Shown in pieces: positions 6,739-12,558 of a DNA stretch of 12,558 nt. The DNA lies in NCBI GenBank assembly GCA_002336085.1, contig DDEH01000035.1, positions 369 through 12,926 of the forward strand, read 5' to 3'. Both the position numbers and the translations under genes were made by a program. The notes beneath the pieces were generated by a model that saw nothing but the letters and a program-made list of their open reading frames with translations, was not told the DNA's origin and ran no database searches. Position 1 is the first letter of the stretch. Each line of letters opens with the position of its first letter. This DNA comes from Flavobacteriales bacterium UBA1959. Its GTDB lineage: Bacteria; Bacteroidota; Bacteroidia; Flavobacteriales_D; Sanyastnellaceae.

Positions 6739-7964
6739 GCTCAGCACTCGACACATCGGCCGTTCGCGCGCAGTTTCCCATTTTGGGTCGGCAGGTCCAT
6801 GGGAAACCACTTGTTTACCTCGATCATGCCGCCTCTTCTCAGAAGCCGGTTGCTGTTATCGAAGCGCAGCGTGAGTATTTGATGCATTATCATTCAAATG
6901 TGCACCGCGGAGCGCATGCGCTTTCTCAACAGGCCACAGACGCCTTTGAGCGAGCACGTTCAACAGTCCAGTACCATATCGGTGCTGAGCATTTGGAAGA
7001 AATTATTTGGGTGGCAGGGGCGACCGATGGCATCAATCTGGTTGCTCAAGCCTGGGGACGAGAACACATTCAATCCGGGGATGTCATCTTGATTACTTGT
7101 ATGGAGCATCACGCGAATATTGTGCCGTGGCAAATGCTGGCTGAAGAGCGGGGTGCAAAAGTTGAAGCGGTGAATATTTTGGAGGACGGGACACTTGACG
7201 ACGACGACTTTCAAGAAAAACTGAAACTAGGGCCAAAACTTGTTGCCTTCATGCATGTTTCCAATACCTTGGGTACCATCAACGATGCTCAGCGGTTGAC
7301 GAAGATGGCCAAAGGCGCAGGGGCTGTAGTGTTAATTGATGGCTCACAAGCTTTGCCGCACATGATGGTGGATGTGGTGGATCTGGGCTGTGACTTTTAT
7401 GTATTTTCTGGGCACAAAGCTTACGGTCCGACAGGAATTGGAGTTCTATATGGCAAGAAGGCGATCTTGGAAGCCATGAAACCGTGGCGCGGTGGAGGGG
7501 AAATGATTGATGTTGTGAGCCTGAAGAACGGCACTACTTATGCCGGACTGCCGCACAAGTTTGAAGCTGGCACGCCGCACATTAGTGGAGCCATTGGTCT
7601 GGGTGTTGCTTTGCAGTGGTTAACGGGCCTCGGGCTCAAATCTGTGATGGATCACGAGACAATTTTATCTTCCCAAGCACGGCATCAATTGGGGAAAATT
7701 GACGGCATGCGTTTCATTGGTTCGGCCCCATCAACTTCGGGTGTAGTGAGTTTTGTGGTAGAGGGTGTGCATCCGTATGATTTGGGTACACTGCTCGATC
7801 AGCAAGGGATCGCAGTGCGTACAGGCCATCATTGCACACAACCCATCATGGAGCATTTCGATATTCCTGGAACCGTGCGGGCATCCTTCGGAGCATACAA
7901 CACTTTGCAAGAAGTTGACGTGCTTGTCCAAGGCGTTGAGCGCGCGCTAAAAATGTTGCGCTGA
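6735..7964 (+). CDS. sufS: Cysteine desulfurase SufS (PLP-dependent, type II)
   Basis: SufS removes sulfur from L-cysteine as a protein persulfide and passes it to SufE, giving L-alanine. The product is 409 residues from the ATG at 6735, which overlaps the sufD stop by four bases; a further in-frame start at 6702 lies inside sufD and would add residues unlike the family. Key residues are visible: YLDHAASSQKP near the N-terminus, MEHHANIVPWQ around the cofactor site, the PLP Lys K228 in FSGHKAYGPTG, and the persulfide Cys C367 in RTGHHCTQP. RTGHHC is the class II form, which needs SufE. Fold-type I aminotransferase architecture is complete and no truncation is seen. A 24-nt gap separates it from sufE. 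Confidence 0.98.
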   Translation: MSSALDTSAVRAQFPILGRQVHGKPLVYLDHAASSQKPVAVIEAQREYLMHYHSNVHRGAHALSQQATDAFERARSTVQYHIGAEHLEEIIWVAGATDGINLVAQAWGREHIQSGDVILITCMEHHANIVPWQMLAEERGAKVEAVNILEDGTLDDDDFQEKLKLGPKLVAFMHVSNTLGTINDAQRLTKMAKGAGAVVLIDGSQALPHMMVDVVDLGCDFYVFSGHKAYGPTGIGVLYGKKAILEAMKPWRGGGEMIDVVSLKNGTTYAGLPHKFEAGTPHISGAIGLGVALQWLTGLGLKSVMDHETILSSQARHQLGKIDGMRFIGSAPSTSGVVSFVVEGVHPYDLGTLLDQQGIAVRTGHHCTQPIMEHFDIPGTVRASFGAYNTLQEVDVLVQGVERALKMLR

Positions 7965-7988
7965 ACAAATGCAATCCCCTCCTCTCTT

Positions 7989-8414
7989 ATGAACGCTGAA
8001 TTGCAAAGCCGTCAAGAACAAATTGTAGAGGAGTTCTCATTCTACGAGGATTGGATGGAGAAATATGAGCAGCTTATTGACATGGGCAAAGAGCTGGCTG
8101 TGTTGTCCGACGAGCATAGGCAAGACGAGCATTTGATTCGCGGGTGCCAGTCACGTGTTTGGTTATCGGCCACGCGGACCGAAGAAAAACATGTCCGTTT
8201 CTATGCGGACAGCGATGCCATCATCACAAAGGGCTTGGTTGCTTTAATGGTGAGAGTATTGGACGGCTTGCCCGCCAAGGACATTGCCGAGTCGGATTTG
8301 TGGTTCATCGAAAAGATTGGCTTGGACAAACATTTGAGTCCTACACGTGCCAACGGACTGCATTCTATGGTGCAGCAGATGAAGCGATATGGCGTCGCCT
8401 TTCAGGCGAAGTGA
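7989..8414 (+). CDS. sufE: Sulfur-acceptor protein SufE
   Basis: SufE accepts persulfide sulfur from SufS, stimulates its activity and delivers sulfur to SufB. At 141 residues it has the usual family length. The active Cys is C53 in RGCQSRVWL, and the surrounding pattern (EFSFYEDWMEKYEQLIDMGKEL before it; GLVALMVRVLDG, then IGLDKHLSPTRANGL after it) is standard. It is the last gene of the SUF operon. Many related genomes continue with a SufT-like DUF59 gene; here the operon ends and the convergent M23 gene follows after 165 nt. Confidence 0.96.
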   Translation: MNAELQSRQEQIVEEFSFYEDWMEKYEQLIDMGKELAVLSDEHRQDEHLIRGCQSRVWLSATRTEEKHVRFYADSDAIITKGLVALMVRVLDGLPAKDIAESDLWFIEKIGLDKHLSPTRANGLHSMVQQMKRYGVAFQAK

Positions 8415-8449
8415 GCATTATAAAGAAGTGGCACCAGAATCCTTTTCAG

Positions 8450-8482
8450 TTGTGACTTCTTGCAGGTTATCACAAAATTTTT
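8450..8482 (+). terminator. Possible weak terminator after sufE
   Basis: TTGTGA (8450-8455) pairs with TCACAA (8470-8475) around a 14-nt loop, followed two bases later by TTTTT (8478-8482). The 6-bp stem is AT-rich, so it would be a weak intrinsic terminator. A competing longer-range pairing, TCAGTT (8446-8451) with AACTGA (8485-8490), encloses the same T-run. The position, 35 nt after the sufE stop in a convergent gap, is where the operon should end, but the fold was judged by eye only. Confidence 0.3.
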
Positions 8483-8579
8483 GGAACTGACGCCACTCCA
8501 GCCTGAGAAAGCTTAAGGGTACAACGCGCCAAAAGCGACGAGGGTTGCACAGCTGCGGTTTTTGGTCCCGATAAAAAGC

Positions 8580-9815
8580 CTATTTAGTGGCAGGAACCAG
8601 TTTGGCGATGGCTGCGCTGAGGTCTTGGACGGTGGCTTGGAATGCCTCCATTTGATCCTGTTGAATGGGTGTGGACGGAGGAAAATCTTCGCGCAAGTGA
8701 TCCACTTGCTTTCCGTTCTTCCAAAACCGAAAACAGACATGTGGACCTGTGGCCAGCCCCGTGGAACCAACGTACCCAATGACTTGTCCTTGTTTCACAT
8801 TCTGACCTGCTGAAACTGCGCGTCGGGACATGTGCAAATACTGAGTTTCGTACGTGTTGTTGTGACGAATCTTAACATACTTCCCATTGCCTTTTGTGTA
8901 GCTGGACTTGCTAACCATACCGTCCCCAACAGCGAGGATTGGCGTTCCTTTGGGCGCGGCATAATCTGTGCCATAATGGGCCTTCGTTTTTTGCAAAATC
9001 GGATGAAAACGCTTGAGGTTATATCGACTGCTGATTCGACTGAATTCAACGGGAGCTTTCAAGAAGGCTTTTCGCAAACTTTGCCCCGCGTCGTCAAAAT
9101 AATCAAACCCTTCTCCCTGGTCAAATCGAAATGCTGGCAATTCCCGCCCGCGGTGCTGAAAATGGCAGGCAATGACGCGTGGCATGCCCATGGGCTCACC
9201 GTTGATGTACGTTCGCTCGTACATGACGTCAAAGGCATCGCCTTTTTGCAAACGTGAAAAATCAACCGTCCAGGCATAGACATTGGCCATTGCTAAAGCG
9301 AGGGTAGTGGGCGCTCCGAGACGTTCGAGATCTACGGACAGGGAATTTTCGATGGTGCCTATTGTGCGTTGAATCAACGTATCGGCAGGCAAACTTTCGA
9401 GTGCCACGCTGTACGGCTCTTGGAGTGAGAATCGTGCATATTCACGGGCGTTTCGCTGGTAAATGAAATGAGCAGGTTTCGGTAGTGAATCACGCGTGAA
9501 TGCGATCCACCACGGTTTTCCGCTCCGCATGTTTCGCACATCGTACTCCTCGTTGGTTGCCTGGGCAAGTAGGGTTATTTGCCCTGCATTCATTCCCGCT
9601 GGTCGTAGGATGTGGGAGAGTGATTGGCCAGGGGCCACGATGCCTGAATCGATGTCAAGCCCTTCCCACATCAGTCCGAAGCGTTCGACGGGGTTGGTCG
9701 GAGGCTGAAAATTCGCTTCGCGGATTGGAACATTGTCGCTTACATCTTTGCATCCGAAGGTGCCGAAAAGCAGGACAAGAAGAACGGTTGGGAAGGTGGA
9801 AAACGGGGGATTCAT
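8580..9815 (-). CDS. Exported M23-family metallopeptidase (peptidoglycan endopeptidase type), HxC variant
   Basis: This 411-residue protein would cut peptide cross-links of peptidoglycan in the periplasm or on the envelope. It starts MNPPFSTFPTVLLVLLFGTF followed by G-C; Cys22 could be lipidated, but the lipobox is poor, so this may be a plain signal peptide or anchor. The ATG at 9815 shares one base with the upstream dioxygenase stop (TGATG); a longer reading from 9881 lies inside that gene. Residues about 185-265 match the region that precedes the catalytic domain in MepM-like enzymes (FDVMYERTYINGEPMG, then SLRKAFLKAPVEFSRISSR in two parts). The catalytic LytM domain follows: H280 and D284 in HYGTDYAAPKG, H328 in QYLHMS, then GPHVCFRFWKNG, where the usual HxH reads H359-V-C361, so the third zinc ligand would be Cys. 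Last gene of its unit. Confidence 0.93.
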   Translation of the reverse strand: MNPPFSTFPTVLLVLLFGTFGCKDVSDNVPIREANFQPPTNPVERFGLMWEGLDIDSGIVAPGQSLSHILRPAGMNAGQITLLAQATNEEYDVRNMRSGKPWWIAFTRDSLPKPAHFIYQRNAREYARFSLQEPYSVALESLPADTLIQRTIGTIENSLSVDLERLGAPTTLALAMANVYAWTVDFSRLQKGDAFDVMYERTYINGEPMGMPRVIACHFQHRGRELPAFRFDQGEGFDYFDDAGQSLRKAFLKAPVEFSRISSRYNLKRFHPILQKTKAHYGTDYAAPKGTPILAVGDGMVSKSSYTKGNGKYVKIRHNNTYETQYLHMSRRAVSAGQNVKQGQVIGYVGSTGLATGPHVCFRFWKNGKQVDHLREDFPPSTPIQQDQMEAFQATVQDLSAAIAKLVPATK

Positions 9816-10786
9816 CACAAGCCAAACACTTCTTTTTCGACCCAACCTTTGCCCCATTCCGCTTGCTCTTGTTCGTTCCAAAGTTCTGGATAGAAAATGC
9901 GCTTTTGGAAGCGCGGAGGCAAATACTTTTGCCAGTTTGTCCCTCCAGTTGCAGCGATGTCTTCCGGATTTTTTTGCAGGTAACGCACAGCGCTTTTGTA
10001 GTGGCTCAATGGCCAGTTGATGTTCACATTAACGTCCAACCACCGCAATGCTTGGCGCAATTCGTCTGTTTGTTGACCCGGCCCGAGTTTTTTCCAAAAT
10101 GATCTGAGGTTCCCATCGAAACAATTCTCCGCCAACTCCATGAGGGTGTGATCGTATTTTTGCTCAAATTGCCGCAGCGTCAGCGTTTTTTCTCCTGAAG
10201 AAAGTTCAACGGCTCCCGCCTTCCAATAGATTTTATCAAAGAGGCTGATGAGGTCGCCCGGTGAGTGATCGGCGTGGTCGGCGCGGAACTCTTCTTTGAG
10301 CAGCCGATCAAAGCTCGTAGCGTGGATTTCGATCATTCGGTATTGAGCACTCTGGAATCCACTTGCCGGAAGCAAGGACATGCGAAACTTTAAGAATTGA
10401 TCCTTGTCCATCCCGTCAACCATGATTTCAAAGCTGTGTGTCAGTGCTTCGAAGTACCGGTTCACACGACTCACGCGTTTCAGCATATCAGCCGAATCCA
10501 TTGCCTCTGCATGCTGAAGCTGACGAAATTCATGAAGCGAGAGCTTGAAGTAAAGCTCTGTAATCTGGTGATAGATGATGAAGATTTCCTCATCTGGAAA
10601 AGGTGTAATAGGATGCTGTAGGCTTAGTAATGTATCCAAATTGATGTAATCCCAGTAGGTCAAGAAGTCTGCATGAAGCAGGCCATCCAAGTAGGAGTTC
10701 AAGTCCTGGCCCATTGCCGCGTATTTAGCCTGAAGGGCTTCGAGCTTGGCGAGTATGGATTTGTCAAAAGGGTGCGATTCTGGCAT
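9815..10786 (-). CDS. kynA: Tryptophan 2,3-dioxygenase, divergent Bacteroidota type
   Basis: Heme enzyme that opens the indole ring of L-tryptophan to N-formylkynurenine, the first step of the kynurenine pathway. The product is 323 residues, predicted cytoplasmic and all-helical. Family motifs are recognisable: DYINLDTLLSLQ at 46-57, EEIFIIYHQITELYFK at 66-81 with H73 as the likely distal His, LPASGFQSAQYRMIE at 139-153 with R150 as the likely substrate-carboxylate Arg, and H262 in WPLSHYKSAVRYL as the likely heme ligand. The proteobacterial RGTGGS loop is replaced by IAATGGTNWQKYLPP, so the active-site lid differs. Residue assignments are by motif comparison, not alignment. It lies 24 nt after the DUF3108 gene and overlaps the M23 start by one base, so it is co-transcribed with envelope genes rather than kynurenine genes. 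Confidence 0.93.
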   Translation of the reverse strand: MPESHPFDKSILAKLEALQAKYAAMGQDLNSYLDGLLHADFLTYWDYINLDTLLSLQHPITPFPDEEIFIIYHQITELYFKLSLHEFRQLQHAEAMDSADMLKRVSRVNRYFEALTHSFEIMVDGMDKDQFLKFRMSLLPASGFQSAQYRMIEIHATSFDRLLKEEFRADHADHSPGDLISLFDKIYWKAGAVELSSGEKTLTLRQFEQKYDHTLMELAENCFDGNLRSFWKKLGPGQQTDELRQALRWLDVNVNINWPLSHYKSAVRYLQKNPEDIAATGGTNWQKYLPPRFQKRIFYPELWNEQEQAEWGKGWVEKEVFGL

Positions 10787-10810
10787 GGTACCAAATTCGT
10801 GAAATTCTGC

Positions 10811-11611
10811 TCAGTTTGGAGCAAAACCCAATGGACTTCTCAACCCTGACGCGTTGGTCAGTTCCATTTTAATGGACCCGAATAAGATGCGTGTGCTTAC
10901 GAGCAGTGGGATGCGGTTGGTATCGTTCGTAATGTAAACCGCCAAGTCATCGGGATTTCGCCAGATCCGACCGGTTTGAATCACCGGGTAAATGAGTGCA
11001 CAGTTCCATTTTTGCCCTTTCCATTTGATGTTTTCGTTGCCAGCATACACGGCTTGAAGATCAAACCACTCTTCGTCCATGAAGATGGGAACCGATACCG
11101 TATCTCCTTCAGCGAGTGTATTGAAGGCAATGTTGCGGAGTGCATAGATTCCGCTCACCATGTCATACACAGGCCCTTGAAGCTCATGTTGGGTTTGTTT
11201 GGGATTATTCTTCCCTTTGAAGGCGACAGCAAAGACGCTTGAGTCACTTTGGTTGAAGGTGTAGTCTTGGTGCAGTTTGTATCCGCCTTCGCGAATATCA
11301 CGGAGAAAGTAATTGGGCAGTCCGGTGCGAGGGTCGATGTGCGACTGGTAATGATCGTCTACTTTGAAAAACCAATTGAAAGCGCCGACGCTTCTGCCTT
11401 TGGCATCGATGATCCAATCGCTGTTTTGTTTCGAACCTTTCACTGTGATAACAGCCTCTGCAGCATCGAGCAAGCCATAATGGAACCGATAGCTCAAGGT
11501 TTCGCCGGGTGCAAACGCGGCATTGCTAAAACGGCTACCAGAAGCCCCATTTTGTGCAATTAATGGGTGACAAGCGAGCCCTGCAAGAAGAAGAAAAAAT
11601 AGCCGTTTCAT
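10811..11611 (-). CDS. Secreted DUF3108 family protein
   Basis: A 266-residue exported protein. It starts MKRLFFLLLAGLACHPLIAQ, a signal peptide with probable cleavage after LIA or LIAQ. The mature part begins with FAPGETLSYRFHYGLLDAAEA, which fits the DUF3108 pattern (an F.GE.L.Y...YG...AG.A-type opening), and continues as a beta-rich protein with YDMVSGIYALRNI near the middle, also typical. No catalytic motif is visible. The family is periplasmic or outer-membrane associated and of unknown function. An in-frame start further upstream (11680) would overlap the Rid-family gene and bury the signal peptide, so 11611 is used. It lies 47 nt after the Rid-family gene and 24 nt before the tryptophan dioxygenase gene. 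Confidence 0.88.
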   Translation of the reverse strand: MKRLFFLLLAGLACHPLIAQNGASGSRFSNAAFAPGETLSYRFHYGLLDAAEAVITVKGSKQNSDWIIDAKGRSVGAFNWFFKVDDHYQSHIDPRTGLPNYFLRDIREGGYKLHQDYTFNQSDSSVFAVAFKGKNNPKQTQHELQGPVYDMVSGIYALRNIAFNTLAEGDTVSVPIFMDEEWFDLQAVYAGNENIKWKGQKWNCALIYPVIQTGRIWRNPDDLAVYITNDTNRIPLLVSTRILFGSIKMELTNASGLRSPLGFAPN

Positions 11612-11652
11612 GCTATTGGAATGCAATGATTGGGCCAACCGTGGCGAATGGG

Positions 11653-11667
11653 TTGAGTTCAACTCAA
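11653..11667. repeat. Palindrome across the Rid-family gene stop
   Basis: TTGAGTTCAACTCAA is a perfect inverted repeat with 7-bp arms and one central base, spanning the TGA stop of the Rid-family gene (11659-11661). A 1-nt loop rules out a full hairpin, though the outer pairs could fold. No T-run follows on the minus strand, so it is not a standard terminator. It may be a protein site or chance. Confidence 0.45.
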
Positions 11668-12075
11668 TACAGCCATGCATTTCAGTTCAATGGCAATGGG
11701 CGTAGGCAAGCGGTTAATTTCCACGGTGGTCCGACAGGGCTGTGTTGCGGGATCAGGAAAGTACTCTGCGTAAATGCGGTTGAACGTAGCGAAGTCGCGG
11801 TGCATATCGACGAGAAAAACAGTGATATCAACCAGGTTTTCCCATTGGCTTCCGTTGGCCTCCAAGATGGCCTTGACATTGCCTAGCACGCTATGGACTT
11901 GTGCTGCAAAGTCAAACGCTTTGAAATTTCCATTGTGGTCCAATTCCAGCCCGGGCACGCCGCTATCGTTGGAGTCGCTTCCTGCGATTCGCGGACCAAC
12001 GCCACTCAAAAACAACAAATTACCAACCGCTTTGGTGTGGGGATAATTGCCAACAGGTTTGGGACCTTGATTCAT
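11659..12075 (-). CDS. Rid-family protein, probable 2-aminomuconate deaminase
   Basis: A 138-residue cytoplasmic protein of the YjgF/YER057c/UK114 (Rid) family, which forms trimers with active sites between subunits and hydrolyses imines or enamines. The specific pattern PVGNYPHTKAVGNLLFLSGVG, split here as PVGNYPH (7-13) and LLFLSGVGPR (20-29), with PGLELDHNGN, VDITVFLVDM, FNRIYAEYFPD and PCRTTVEINRLPTPIAIELK, resembles 2-aminomuconate deaminases more than generic RidA. That enzyme releases ammonia from 2-aminomuconate late in the oxidative 3-hydroxyanthranilate branch of tryptophan breakdown. R115 in CRTTVEI is the conserved substrate-carboxylate Arg and E130 the conserved acidic residue. 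The presence of tryptophan 2,3-dioxygenase two genes downstream supports this reading; a general Rid housekeeping role is the alternative. It heads the minus-strand unit and is divergent from the aminopeptidase P gene. Confidence 0.85.
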   Translation of the reverse strand: MNQGPKPVGNYPHTKAVGNLLFLSGVGPRIAGSDSNDSGVPGLELDHNGNFKAFDFAAQVHSVLGNVKAILEANGSQWENLVDITVFLVDMHRDFATFNRIYAEYFPDPATQPCRTTVEINRLPTPIAIELKCMAVLS

Positions 12076-12200
12076 TTTTATTCAATCTTATTGACGGCAA
12101 AGATGCTCCGATTTTCGTCATTGTCCGAATTTCTGGCTCTCAGCGCCTTGGTCTTTCGGTTGGGTTTGGTTCAAAGCAAGTGAGCCGGTATCTTCGTTTC

Positions 12201-12558
12201 ATGCGATACCAATCTCTCTCTTCCGAATTGTACAAGCGCAACCGTGCGAACTTCATGGCTCAAATGAAGCCAAGGAGCATTGCGGTTTTCTTTTCGAACG
12301 ACATCTATCCCACCAGTGCGGATGGCACATTGCCGTTTAAGCAGGCTAGCGATATTTTGTGGTTGACGGGCGTGGACCAAGAGAATACGGTGTTGGTTTT
12401 GTTTCCTGATGCCCACAATCCAGTGGATCGTGAGATTTTGTTTACCACGGAGACCAATGAAGAACTCGCCATTTGGGAAGGAGCAAAATTGGACAAGAAG
12501 CAAGCGACCGCGGCAACTGGAATCCCCAATATTCAGTGGACTCCTGGATTTGAACGCA
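12201..12558 (+). CDS. pepP: Aminopeptidase P (Xaa-Pro aminopeptidase), N-terminal part
   Basis: The open frame from ATG 12201 runs 119 codons to the window edge without a stop. Aminopeptidase P removes N-terminal residues that precede proline. The visible part is the N-terminal AMP_N (creatinase-like) domain: SLSSELYKRNRANFMAQM opening, IAVFFSNDIYPTSADGTLPF, then the diagnostic FKQASDILWLTGVDQENTVLVL (in parts), corresponding to the family's YPFRQDSDFYYLTGF segment. The metal-binding pita-bread catalytic domain lies outside the window, so activity cannot be judged. The 125-nt gap to the divergent Rid-family gene carries no strong promoter; TTTG (12165-12168) with TATCTTCG (12189-12196) is a one-mismatch candidate but would start transcription at the ATG itself. 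A downstream ATG at 12255 is an alternative start but would cut into the domain. Confidence 0.9.
   Translation, partial: MRYQSLSSELYKRNRANFMAQMKPRSIAVFFSNDIYPTSADGTLPFKQASDILWLTGVDQENTVLVLFPDAHNPVDREILFTTETNEELAIWEGAKLDKKQATAATGIPNIQWTPGFER

Noticed and set aside
8415..8579. Possible small RNA or tRNA between sufE and the M23 gene
   Set aside because: Some inverted repeats exist (AAGAAGT/ACTTCTT at 8423 and 8455; CCAAAA/TTTTGG near 8540 and 8565), but there is no cloverleaf, no promoter element, and the pairings conflict with each other.
8573..8596. Terminator for the minus-strand M23 gene
   Set aside because: A T-run (TTTTT on the minus strand, 8573-8577) follows the stop, but the only stem before it is 3 bp, GCC/GGC, too weak to call.
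9500..10102. 200-codon open frame on the plus strand across the M23 and tryptophan dioxygenase genes
   Set aside because: It is antisense to two well-supported genes, crosses their junction, and encodes an Arg/Cys-rich low-complexity sequence typical of shadow frames.
1..12558. Mobile elements, CRISPR arrays, phage or defence genes
   Set aside because: No transposase, integrase, terminal repeats, spaced direct-repeat array or restriction/defence motifs were found; gene content is ordinary chromosomal.

Overview
The window looks like a chromosomal segment of a Bacteroidota bacterium, most likely of the Flavobacteriales type. Support comes from the gene content and order (an ftsX / DUF3098 / uppP run, a one-operon SUF system of the A-carrier-BCDSE type, a divergent tryptophan 2,3-dioxygenase with DUF3108 and M23 neighbours), a perfect TAnnTTTG -7 promoter element before the SUF operon, and no clear Shine-Dalgarno sequences at the starts I examined. 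Assignment below phylum or order is inference. No mobile element, CRISPR array, tRNA or rRNA was seen. Nearly all of the sequence is coding.

Layout. (1) Positions 1-249, plus strand: the 3' end of a Mn-type superoxide dismutase. (2) Positions 253-2706, minus strand, read right to left: ftsX, a small two-helix DUF3098 protein, uppP (undecaprenyl-diphosphatase) and a lipoprotein of unknown function. The last three are packed with 1-nt overlaps or gaps, a cell-envelope operon. (3) Positions 2791-8414, plus strand: a strong promoter, then A-type carrier, sufB, sufC, sufD, sufS and sufE, a complete SUF iron-sulfur cluster assembly operon in which B-C-D-S overlap at their stop/start codons. (4) Positions 8580-12075, minus strand, read right to left: a Rid-family protein resembling 2-aminomuconate deaminase, a secreted DUF3108 protein, tryptophan 2,3-dioxygenase, and an exported M23 metallopeptidase whose start overlaps the dioxygenase stop. 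(5) Positions 12201-12558, plus strand: the N-terminal part of an aminopeptidase P (Xaa-Pro aminopeptidase).

How they work together. In SUF, SufS removes sulfur from cysteine, SufE relays it to the SufB-SufC2-SufD scaffold, and the A-type carrier probably delivers clusters. The ftsX group concerns division-site peptidoglycan control and lipid-carrier recycling. The right-hand minus-strand group is the least expected: two enzymes from the beginning (TDO) and late part (2-aminomuconate deaminase) of kynurenine-type tryptophan degradation share an apparent transcription unit with two envelope proteins. I see no dramatic new system here. The points most worth following up are that mixed operon, the HxC variant of the M23 zinc site, and a perfect 14-bp palindrome just before sufB.
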